NCBI GenBank assembly: GCA_902792495.1
Contig: CADBAC010000054.1
Span: 1-7,627, forward strand
Source: Ruminococcus flavefaciens
GTDB lineage: Bacteria; Bacillota; Clostridia; Oscillospirales; Ruminococcaceae
Reading direction: 5' to 3'
DNA length: 7,627 nt
Positions 1 to 4,832 of this stretch are shown piece by piece; the stretch's first letter is position 1; every line of letters starts with the position of its first letter. The notes beneath the pieces are model-generated. The model saw nothing but the letters and a program-made list of their open reading frames with translations. It did no database searches and was not told the origin of the DNA. A program made the position numbers and the translations under genes.

Positions 1-136
1 ATGATTTTATGACTCTGCCGCCCATGGGCAGTTCAAGCACTATATCATCGGATGACTTGAATTCATCCGCATTTACTTCAACATCGATTCTGTGGGAAGA
101 AGCGATGAAAACAATGCATATATGGTAACGGGTCAT
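1..136 (-). CDS. Partial unknown gene controlled by an FMN riboswitch (5' end only)
   Basis: The frame opens at an ATG at 136-134 and stays open for 45 codons to the left edge of the window, so only the N-terminus is visible. The start is chosen because GGAGGTG lies six bases upstream, directly after a terminator hairpin that belongs to an FMN riboswitch. The peptide begins MTRYHICIVF and continues into a mixed acidic, soluble-looking stretch (around residues 18-33, with VEVNADEF and SSDDIVLEL) followed by PMGGRVIKS. I do not recognise it. It lacks the hydrophobic helices expected at the start of the riboflavin transporter RibU and does not match the N-termini of RibD, RibE, RibBA or RibH that I know. 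By position its expression should fall when FMN is plentiful, which suggests a flavin-related role, but that is inference. Confidence 0.72.
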   Translation of the reverse strand, partial: MTRYHICIVFIASSHRIDVEVNADEFKSSDDIVLELPMGGRVIKS

Positions 137-152
137 GCTGCACCTCCACAAA

Positions 153-177
153 CAAAAAGCCCCGAAATATCGGGGCA
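153..177 (-). terminator. Intrinsic terminator of the FMN riboswitch expression platform
   Basis: Read on the minus strand, a perfect 7-bp stem (GCCCCGA at 176-170 with TCGGGGC at 165-159, four-base loop) is followed at once by TTTTTGTTT. It sits between the aptamer and the RBS of the next gene, as expected for transcriptional attenuation. The 5' arm (TGCCC, 177-173) could instead pair with GGGCA at the 5' side of the aptamer (307-303), a possible but short anti-terminator. That pairing is only a suggestion. Confidence 0.88.
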
Positions 178-202
178 TTGGTTCAATATACGCAAAAAGT
201 GT

Positions 203-316
203 ACATCTTCTCACATCCGGACTATACCGTCGGCTTCGGAATTGCACCGAATCAACCGCAAAGCGGCTCGCAGGCTTTAACTGCCGGTCAGGAATCTCAC
301 CCTGCCCTGAAGATAT
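203..316 (-). ncRNA. FMN riboswitch (RFN element) aptamer
   Basis: The minus strand carries the hallmark conserved blocks of the RFN element in the right order: ATCTTCAGGGCAGGGTGA, then GATTCCTGACCGGCAGT, AAAGCCTGCGAGCC, GGTGCAATTCCGAAGCCGAC, and a closing AGTCCGGATGTGAGAAGAT. The closing P1 stem pairs ATCTTC (314-309) with GAAGAT (210-205). This class of RNA binds flavin mononucleotide and in Firmicutes usually terminates transcription of riboflavin synthesis or transport genes when FMN is high. A terminator and a strong RBS lie just downstream, so a transcriptional off-switch is expected. The predicted transcription start falls at the first bases of P1. Confidence 0.96.
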
Positions 317-320
317 TACT

Positions 321-349
321 ATTATATCACTCTAACAAATTATTGTCAA
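321..349 (-). promoter_or_regulatory. Perfect consensus sigma-A promoter driving the FMN riboswitch
   Basis: On the minus strand, TTGACA at 349-344 and TATAAT at 326-321 are both six-of-six matches separated by exactly 17 bases. The expected start, about seven bases beyond the -10, lands at the beginning of the riboswitch P1 helix near 314. Control by the downstream riboswitch would fit such a strong promoter. Confidence 0.92.
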
Positions 350-361
350 TACCATTTATAG

Positions 362-399
362 GTCATAGTGTGATTTTTTCGTCATAGCGTGATTTTTTC
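362..399. repeat. Two-copy 19-bp tandem direct repeat upstream of the riboswitch promoter
   Basis: GTCATAGTGTGATTTTTTC (362-380) is followed without a gap by GTCATAGCGTGATTTTTTC (381-399), differing at one base. On the minus strand each unit reads GAAAAAATCACRCTATGAC, and the pair ends 12 bases upstream of the -35 box. It may be a paired operator or an A-tract UP-like element, or simply a local duplication. Confidence 0.85.
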
Positions 400-410
400 G
401 GATAAAGCTG

Positions 411-444
411 AAAAAAAGCAAAGGACGGAAAAATATCCGTCCTT
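411..444 (-). terminator. Intrinsic terminator after the double-dockerin gene
   Basis: A perfect 9-bp stem on the minus strand (AAGGACGGA at 444-436 with TCCGTCCTT at 429-421, six-base loop) is followed by TGCTTTTTTT. It lies about 30 bases past the stop codon of the dockerin gene and separates it from the riboswitch unit. Confidence 0.88.
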
Positions 445-477
445 CTGATAGTTTATTATTTGGTTCATACGCTGCGG

Positions 478-996
478 TCAGTTCTTATTTGTTGAATCAG
501 CCAAATACGTTTTGAGCACCTCGCTTGCGTCACGGCCATCGATAAGGTCGTTTCCGTCGTAGTCGCCCAATGCATAAACGCAGTATTCCAGACCTTTTTC
601 TTCCGCAGGGTATGCATAACCTACAGCCCTTTTGGCATAGTAACTGAGAATGGCTGAGGCATCTCTACCGTCAAGAATACCGTCACAGTTGATGTCGCCG
701 GCTTTATTGTTGCTTTTGATCTCTTTAAGCAGGATAGTCGGATCAGCAGCGTTTATGTCGCCGTCTCCGTTGAGATCAGCCACTGCTTCGATCTGAGCTC
801 TGATCTCGTCTGTGAGCACCGGGCTGCTGTACTCCTGAACGGCTATTTCCAAATATCTTTCCATTATGAGACTAGCGTCATAGCCGTTAACAAGACCGTC
901 GCCGTTAAGATCGAGCTGTGTCTGTGCAGATGTTGTCATAGGCATTGCCGATACAGTCAGCAAAACAGATGTGAGAAGTGAAATACCTTTTTTCAT
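478..996 (-). CDS. Secreted stand-alone double-dockerin protein
   Basis: This 172-residue protein has a classic signal peptide (MKKG, hydrophobic residues 5-18, likely cleavage after TTSA at 24), then almost nothing but dockerin-like calcium sites. Four 12-residue EF-hand-type loops start at residues 29, 74, 101 and 145, each with the D-x-N/D-x-D/N pattern and an Asp at position 12, and each is followed by a short helix (such as ASLIMERYL and ASAILSYY). Loop spacing is 45, 27 and 44, so it reads as two equal 72-residue modules (29-100 and 101-172). The fourth loop has N-D where the others have D-G. Dockerins normally anchor enzymes to cohesins on scaffoldins; no catalytic or carbohydrate-binding domain exists here. 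AGGAGG lies six bases before the ATG. It could be an adaptor, a competitor for cohesins, or a calcium-stabilised surface protein. The dockerin assignment is firm; the role is inferred. Confidence 0.9.
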   Translation of the reverse strand: MKKGISLLTSVLLTVSAMPMTTSAQTQLDLNGDGLVNGYDASLIMERYLEIAVQEYSSPVLTDEIRAQIEAVADLNGDGDINAADPTILLKEIKSNNKAGDINCDGILDGRDASAILSYYAKRAVGYAYPAEEKGLEYCVYALGDYDGNDLIDGRDASEVLKTYLADSTNKN

Positions 997-1024
997 AAGA
1001 TCTCCTCCTATCGCATTTTTTTAT

Positions 1025-1033
1025 AGTATAACA
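1025..1033 (-). promoter_or_regulatory. Extended -10 promoter for the double-dockerin gene
   Basis: The minus strand has TGTTATACT (1033-1025), matching the extended -10 form TGnTATAAT with one mismatch. The matching -35 position (TTTATT around 1053-1048) is poor, which an extended -10 can offset. Only about 15 bases separate it from the RBS, giving a very short leader. Confidence 0.55.
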
Positions 1034-1043
1034 GATATCAGCG

Positions 1044-1082
1044 AAATAATAAAGCACATTTTATGAATAAATAAAATGTGCT
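1044..1082 (-). terminator. Probable intrinsic terminator after the Mrp-type ATPase gene
   Basis: A perfect 12-bp but A/T-rich stem (AGCACATTTTAT at 1082-1071 with ATAAAATGTGCT at 1064-1053 on the minus strand, six-base loop) begins one base past the last of the tandem stop codons. It is followed by TTATTATTT, an imperfect T-tract. The dockerin promoter starts directly beyond it. Confidence 0.75.
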
Positions 1083-1083
1083 C

Positions 1084-1095
1084 TTATTATTATTA
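1084..1095 (-). other. Four tandem in-frame TAA stop codons ending mrp
   Basis: Read on the minus strand, the last codon AAG is followed by TAA TAA TAA TAA in the same frame, directly ahead of the terminator stem. It either guarantees termination or is a small trinucleotide expansion. It falls at the point where the protein is shorter than its relatives. Confidence 0.95.
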
Positions 1096-1821
1096 CTTAG
1101 CGAGAACGGGGATATCGTACTGAGCGGCGATCTCCTCGATGTGGCTCTCACCGTAGATGCTGTGCTTCTTGCCGCAGTCAGGGCACTCGAAATAGCTCAT
1201 ATTCTCGATGATACCGATTATCGGGATATTCATCAGCTTAGCCATTTTAACTGCCTTTTCAACGATCATTGAAACAAGCTCCTGAGGTGAGGTAACGATA
1301 ACGATACCGTCAACAGGGAGAGACTGGAACACAGTCAGCGGAACATCACCTGTTCCCGGAGGCATATCAACGAAAAGATAGTCGATATCCTTCCAGATAA
1401 CGTCAGTCCAGAACTGCTTTACAACTCCTGCGATAACGGGGCCTCTCCATACAACAGGATCGGATTCGTTTTCGAGAAGGAGGTTGATGGACATTATATC
1501 CAGACCCATTTTGCTCTTTGCAGGGATTATACCGAATTCACAGGCATCAGCCTTGCCGTGGATACCGAAAGCCTTCGGGATGGAAGGACCTGTGATATCA
1601 GCATCGAGAACACCAACGTTCTTGCCCATTCTCTGCATAGCAACGGAAAGCATGGAAGATACGAGAGTCTTGCCGACACCGCCCTTACCGCTGACAACAC
1701 CGATAACTTTACCGATATTGCTCATCTTGTTGGGCTCTTCGAGAAGGCTCTGAGGCTTGCTGCTGCAATTTCCTGCGCTTGGACATCCTGCGCAATCGTT
1801 AGGTGAACATGATTCACTCAT
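1093..1821 (-). CDS. mrp: Mrp/NBP35-family P-loop ATPase, iron-sulfur cluster carrier
   Basis: This is a 242-residue member of the Mrp/ApbC/NBP35 family, cytosolic ATPases that carry and transfer Fe-S clusters. Visible motifs are the deviant Walker A GKGGVGKT (45-52), DADITGPSIP (73-82), DMPPGTGD (152-159), ENMSYF (206-211) and the cluster-ligating CPDC (Cys213, Cys216) at the dimer interface. A short N-terminal Cys cluster (Cys5, 10, 13, 19) resembles the NBP35-type extension and may hold a second cluster. The protein ends right after DIPVLAK (236-242), where family members usually continue with a G-x-(I/L)P-(I/L)-DP segment and about 30 more residues, so the C-terminus looks short. Translation ends in four consecutive TAA codons. 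AAGGAGT lies nine bases before the ATG. It appears to be a single-gene unit with its own promoter and terminator. Family assignment is secure. Confidence 0.95.
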   Translation of the reverse strand: MSESCSPNDCAGCPSAGNCSSKPQSLLEEPNKMSNIGKVIGVVSGKGGVGKTLVSSMLSVAMQRMGKNVGVLDADITGPSIPKAFGIHGKADACEFGIIPAKSKMGLDIMSINLLLENESDPVVWRGPVIAGVVKQFWTDVIWKDIDYLFVDMPPGTGDVPLTVFQSLPVDGIVIVTSPQELVSMIVEKAVKMAKLMNIPIIGIIENMSYFECPDCGKKHSIYGESHIEEIAAQYDIPVLAK

Positions 1822-1855
1822 TGTAAATACACTCCTTAAAAATTATACTGTTATT

Positions 1856-1884
1856 ATTATACCCTATATCTCACAAATAGTCAA
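1856..1884 (-). promoter_or_regulatory. Near-consensus sigma-A promoter for mrp
   Basis: On the minus strand TTGACT (1884-1879, five of six) and TATAAT (1861-1856, six of six) are separated by 17 bases. The expected start is near 1849, giving a leader of under 30 bases before the ATG with no room for a riboswitch. Confidence 0.88.
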
Positions 1885-1996
1885 GCCAAGCTGACGGCAG
1901 CTTGACCCCGGTCACGAGTCGGCTCTGAAGAGCCTAACTTCTTGCAAAGCGATGAGTTTCAGGTCGCTCGGCGGCAAGCTTTGTTATAATGTTACG

Positions 1997-2018
1997 GTAG
2001 GGGACGGAGCGCCTGTCA
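1997..2018. repeat. Diverged intergenic hairpin repeat, copy A
   Basis: The unit begins GTAGGGGACGGAGCGCC and can fold GACGG (2003-2007) against CTGTC (2013-2017) with one G-T pair. It matches copy B at 15 of 22 positions by eye, with all of the first eight identical. Confidence 0.55.
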
Positions 2019-2108
2019 CGCTTCGCTCGCAAGCTCGCTTACTCTCTGCGAAACTCTTACTCTGCTTTCGCTCGTTTTCACTAAAGTCGTGACGGAGATT
2101 TATATTAT

Positions 2109-2134
2109 GTAGGGGATGGCGTCCTCGACATCCC
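2109..2134. repeat. Diverged intergenic hairpin repeat, copy B
   Basis: The unit begins GTAGGGGATGGCGTCC and folds a perfect 6-bp stem, GGGATG (2113-2118) with CATCCC (2129-2134). Intergenic elements starting GTAGGGG with complementary ends are familiar to me from Ruminococcus-like genomes. That is recollection, not a search result. Confidence 0.55.
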
Positions 2135-2186
2135 TCTCTCTGCGTGAAGCGTCTGGACGGTTATTTATGGCAATTGCAGGGCGTTT

Positions 2187-2218
2187 CAAAAGCGGCATCT
2201 CCTGAAAGAAATGCCGCT
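2187..2218 (-). terminator. Terminator closing the recD2-mreB-PASTA cluster
   Basis: On the minus strand AGCGGCAT (2218-2211) pairs with ATGCCGCT (2198-2191) across an imperfect 12-base interior and is followed by TTTT. It begins 13 bases beyond the stop codon of the PASTA gene. The T-tract is short, so termination may be partial. Confidence 0.72.
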
Positions 2219-2231
2219 CAATAATTCTGAA

Positions 2232-3086
2232 TTACCAGCCGTAGTATGATTCATCGTAGCCGTAGTTATAGCTGTCGCCGTAACTGTTGCCATAGCTGTC
2301 TCCGTAGCTGTCGCCGTACCAGCCCTGACCGTTGTCGTAACTGTTGTCGTAGCCGTAGTTGTAGTCTTCACCGGTGCTGCCGTTGCCTGTGTAGCTATTC
2401 TGATCGTAGACAGGATTGCCGTATTCGTCGGTAGCAGGCTGTGAAGTTGTCTGCTGTTCCAGATATCCGCCCTCGAAAGCACCGCTTGCGATGGTGACAT
2501 AGAGAGTTGTGCCCTTGTCGCATGGAGTAGCCTCGTTGATGTCCTGACGGATGATCTGACCCGGCTTAAGGTCGCTGTCTGTGGAGTATTCCTTGATCTG
2601 GAAGTTAATCCTGTCGCTGTATTCGTCAACTGCGTCTGAGAGAAGAACGCCACGGAAGTTAGGCATGAGGAACTGTCCTTCACCGAGAGTTGTGGTAGCG
2701 GGAGCAGTTGTGGTCTCAGCGGTAGTTGTGGAAGTCTCTGTTACAGCTGTAGTAGTTGCAGGCATAGTCTCGCCTGTGTCAACGCCGTCCTTGTAAACGT
2801 GAGGGTTGTCCTCACCTGAGCTGATAGTGAGCAGAACTTTCTGGCCTGTGCTTATCTTTGCACCGGGACGGATATTCTGTTCCATGATCTTGCCCTTGAT
2901 AACTGTGCTGCTCTGAGCCTCAGCGTTGATCTGGAATTCAAGGAAGTCGAACTGCTCGACTGCCTTGGTGTAGTCGATGCCTGAAAGGTCGGGCATATAG
3001 AGTCTGTCGTCGCCGCATGAAGTAAATGCGAAAGCGCATGAAGCTGCTGTTACTACAGAAGTGAGTAAAGCGATGGTTCTTTTCAT
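2232..3086 (-). CDS. Two-PASTA-domain lipoprotein with tyrosine-rich tail
   Basis: The 284-residue product starts with an export signal (MKRT, hydrophobic to residue 21) and a plausible lipobox ending at Cys24 (FTSC), so it is probably lipid-anchored outside the membrane. Two PASTA-like domains follow at about 29-92 and 139-202, each opening with MP-x-(L/F)-x-G and closing with L-x-(I/V)-T-I-(S/A)-SG; in kinases and penicillin-binding proteins this domain binds peptidoglycan fragments or beta-lactams. A Thr-rich linker (109-133) joins them. Residues 208-284 form a low-complexity tail with 17 tyrosines plus Gly, Asp, Asn and Ser, including four GDSY/GNSY repeats (258-273), ending in Trp. It has no kinase or transpeptidase domain. 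AGGAGG lies eight bases before the ATG. The gene is last in the cluster, 40 bases after the bitopic protein gene. A surface muropeptide-binding role is inferred. Confidence 0.88.
   Translation of the reverse strand: MKRTIALLTSVVTAASCAFAFTSCGDDRLYMPDLSGIDYTKAVEQFDFLEFQINAEAQSSTVIKGKIMEQNIRPGAKISTGQKVLLTISSGEDNPHVYKDGVDTGETMPATTTAVTETSTTTAETTTAPATTTLGEGQFLMPNFRGVLLSDAVDEYSDRINFQIKEYSTDSDLKPGQIIRQDINEATPCDKGTTLYVTIASGAFEGGYLEQQTTSQPATDEYGNPVYDQNSYTGNGSTGEDYNYGYDNSYDNGQGWYGDSYGDSYGNSYGDSYNYGYDESYYGW
2268..2315 (-). repeat. 12-bp tandem repeat encoding GDSY units in the lipoprotein tail
   Basis: Four successive 12-base units encode Gly-Asp/Asn-Ser-Tyr at residues 258-273. Units differ at a few, mostly synonymous positions (for example GGC/GGA and TAC/TAT), so the amino-acid repeat is better kept than the DNA repeat. 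The copy number could vary between strains. Confidence 0.8.
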
Positions 3087-3126
3087 TTTTATTTCCTCCT
3101 GAAAAATGGATTTTCCTGTTTACGAA

Positions 3127-3783
3127 TTACTGTACAGCGTCTATAGCACTGTAAAGTTCGATGCCGCTCTGGTCGCAGAGACCGTTGGCGAAATCGAGGT
3201 TGAGTATGCCTGCGAAGGCCTGTTTGCCGTTAGCTGTATTTTTAAGATACACATCTGCTGCAACGTAAGTGCTTGCCTGCGGATAGGCAAGTTCAACGTC
3301 GGCCGATACCGTATCGGGTATGGAAAATGCAGGTGTCTCCGTGGTCTCGCCTGTGTCCTTGTAGGTGAAGGTAAGGACGTAGTTTCCGCTGATATACTGC
3401 GGAATGGCGATAGAGAACCCTATTTTGTAACCGCCGTCGGGAGGCGGAGCGGTAGTTGTCGTTTCTTCTGTTGTCGTTTCGGTTTCCGCAGATGTGGTCC
3501 CGGTCTCAGCCGAAGTGGTAACGTCAGCCGTGGTCTCAGGCTCTGTTTCCGTGACAGTCTCCGTAGTTATGGGCTGAGTGAACCTGACGGGAGGGCTTTC
3601 CCTGTTCAGCAGGTCTATCACATCTGTTGTCTTCGGGTATCTGACTACCCATACGATTATCCCGACAAGCACTGCAAGCGCCGCAAGCATAAGCAGGATA
3701 AGCAGTTTCTGAGCCGCAGAAGTGGGAGTGCGTCTGCGCTTTCTGCCCGAATATTCAGGCGCATCTGTTCTGTTTTTTTCCAT
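3127..3783 (-). CDS. Bitopic membrane protein with Thr/Glu-rich linker, unknown function
   Basis: I do not recognise this 218-residue family. It has a basic N-terminus (KRRR at 15-18), one strong transmembrane helix (about 27-47, LLILLMLAAL onward), an extended Thr/Glu-rich linker (about 70-112) and a C-terminal extracytoplasmic domain (about 117-218) rich in alternating hydrophobic residues, suggesting a beta-sheet fold. The positive charges before the helix predict the N-terminus inside and the C-terminal domain outside. The ATG lies only five bases after the mreB stop, and its weak ribosome site (AGG inside the final mreB codons, TACAGGTAA) implies translational coupling to mreB. The linker composition matches that of the following PASTA lipoprotein, so both may act at the cell wall. 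The position resembles that of MreC or RodZ as a membrane partner of MreB, but I see no MreC or RodZ motifs. Confidence 0.85.
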   Translation of the reverse strand: MEKNRTDAPEYSGRKRRRTPTSAAQKLLILLMLAALAVLVGIIVWVVRYPKTTDVIDLLNRESPPVRFTQPITTETVTETEPETTADVTTSAETGTTSAETETTTEETTTTAPPPDGGYKIGFSIAIPQYISGNYVLTFTYKDTGETTETPAFSIPDTVSADVELAYPQASTYVAADVYLKNTANGKQAFAGILNLDFANGLCDQSGIELYSAIDAVQ

Positions 3784-3788
3784 AGCAA

Positions 3789-4808
3789 TTACCTGTATTT
3801 GTAAACGGTGGCTGACTCGAATCCGTCAAGGAGAGTGGTCATCTTTCCGAATGCCATGGCAGTACCCTTAGCCACGCAGTTTACGGAATCCTTGGCGATA
3901 AGGCAGTTTATTCCGATGGTACGCTTTATGAGCTGTGTAAGTCCTCCTAAGAGAGCGCCGCCGCCTGTGAGGAGAAGGCCGTTGTCGTAGATATCTCCCA
4001 CAAGTTCGGGGGGGGCGTCTTCAAGAACTTTCTTGATAGCCTCCATTATCATGAAAGTGTCGTCCTCGATAGCTTCAAAAAGCTCTGTTTCGCTGAGGAG
4101 CACCTGTGCAGGGAGGCCTTTGAGGAGGCTTCTGCCCTTGACCATGTAGGTTATCTCATCGTTGGGGTCATAGAGGTTGCAAAGCTCCATTTTCACCTTT
4201 TCGGCAGTTCTTTCGCCAATGAGGAGCTTGTACTTGTTCTGCATATACTTTATGATGGAGCGGTCGATGGAGTTGCCTGCAACCTTGACGGTATGGGATG
4301 TTACCACGCCGTTCATGGAAACTATAGCAACATCGGTAGTGCCGCCGCCGATATCGACTATCATGTGGCCCTTTGCCTTGGTGATGTTGACACCTGCGCC
4401 TATCATAGCGGCGATAGGTTCCTGTATCAGGTAGACCTGACGGGAGCCTGCACTTTTAGCGGCTTCAACTACGGCTCTGCTTTCGATATCGGTGATGAAA
4501 GAGGGGACGCATATGATTATTCTCGGCTTGACAAGCTGATGGCCTGCCACTTTGAGTATGAATTCACGTATCATGCTGTGTGCAAGGTCATCATCGGATA
4601 TGACGCCTTCGCTTATAGGTCGTTTTACAGCGATATAATCGGGATTGCGGCCTATCATCTCATACGCTTCCCTGCCCACTGCAAGGACTCTTTCTGTACG
4701 GATATTGTAAGCAATGACCGAAGGCTCACTGAGGACAACGCCTTTATTGCCCATAGTTATGACAATATTGGAGGTGCCCAGATCTATACCTATATCAGTA
4801 TTTGCCAT
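3789..4808 (-). CDS. mreB: MreB/Mbl-family actin-like cell-shape protein
   Basis: The 339-residue protein is full length for MreB/Mbl, bacterial actins that form membrane-bound filaments and guide sidewall peptidoglycan synthesis. It shows phosphate-1 DLGTSN (9-14), connect motif EPIAAMIGAG (130-139), phosphate-2 DIGGGTTD (152-159), YKLLIGERTAE (193-203) and the adenosine motif TGGGALLGG (281-289). Having Asp159 where MreB proper usually has Glu, and SMNG just after, makes it look closer to Mbl/MreBH than to MreB. The N-terminus lacks the short amphipathic start seen in many homologues. AAGGAG sits six bases before the ATG, and the recD2 stop is 24 bases upstream. mreC, mreD and rodA are absent; two surface-directed proteins follow instead. 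The conserved PPEL segment (266-269) is encoded through a run of eight cytosines. Family is certain; the exact paralogue is not. Confidence 0.95.
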   Translation of the reverse strand: MANTDIGIDLGTSNIVITMGNKGVVLSEPSVIAYNIRTERVLAVGREAYEMIGRNPDYIAVKRPISEGVISDDDLAHSMIREFILKVAGHQLVKPRIIICVPSFITDIESRAVVEAAKSAGSRQVYLIQEPIAAMIGAGVNITKAKGHMIVDIGGGTTDVAIVSMNGVVTSHTVKVAGNSIDRSIIKYMQNKYKLLIGERTAEKVKMELCNLYDPNDEITYMVKGRSLLKGLPAQVLLSETELFEAIEDDTFMIMEAIKKVLEDAPPELVGDIYDNGLLLTGGGALLGGLTQLIKRTIGINCLIAKDSVNCVAKGTAMAFGKMTTLLDGFESATVYKYR

Positions 4809-4832
4809 TATTATTCTCCTTTTTATTCTGAT

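Larger units (their letters stand above)
1885..2185. other. Gene-poor region with hairpins and diverged repeats
   Basis: I see no convincing gene in this stretch. It holds a perfect 7-bp inverted repeat just upstream of the mrp -35 box (CAAGCTG 1887-1893 with CAGCTTG 1898-1904), a second short hairpin (GGCTCT 1921-1926 with AGAGCC 1929-1934), two diverged GTAGGGGA-type units listed separately, and a GTCACG/CGTGAC inverted pair (2015-2020, 2088-2093) around a stretch rich in CTTCGCTCG. This looks like an intergenic repeat island, not a decayed gene, though a small RNA cannot be excluded. Confidence 0.6.

Noticed and set aside
92..387. Several short plus-strand open frames at the left end
   Set aside because: They run antisense through the riboswitch, its terminator and promoter, lack ribosome sites and have no protein-like composition.
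1985..1990. Plus-strand TATAAT in the gene-poor region
   Set aside because: The base positions 17 upstream (GGTCGC) do not resemble a -35 box and no plus-strand gene follows.
1885..2185. Possible stable RNA gene (tRNA, 6S or SRP RNA) in the gene-poor region
   Set aside because: I found no tRNA arms or conserved 6S/SRP motifs on either strand, only short local hairpins.
2186..2683. Minus-strand frame rich in Thr and Ala overlapping the PASTA gene
   Set aside because: It is the shifted reading of the repetitive Tyr/Gly/Asp tail; the PASTA frame has a signal peptide, domains and a strong RBS.
3106..3804. Plus-strand frame of 232 codons opposite the bitopic protein gene
   Set aside because: It is antisense to a well-supported gene, has no ribosome site and is rich in Cys, Arg and Gly as expected for a shadow frame.
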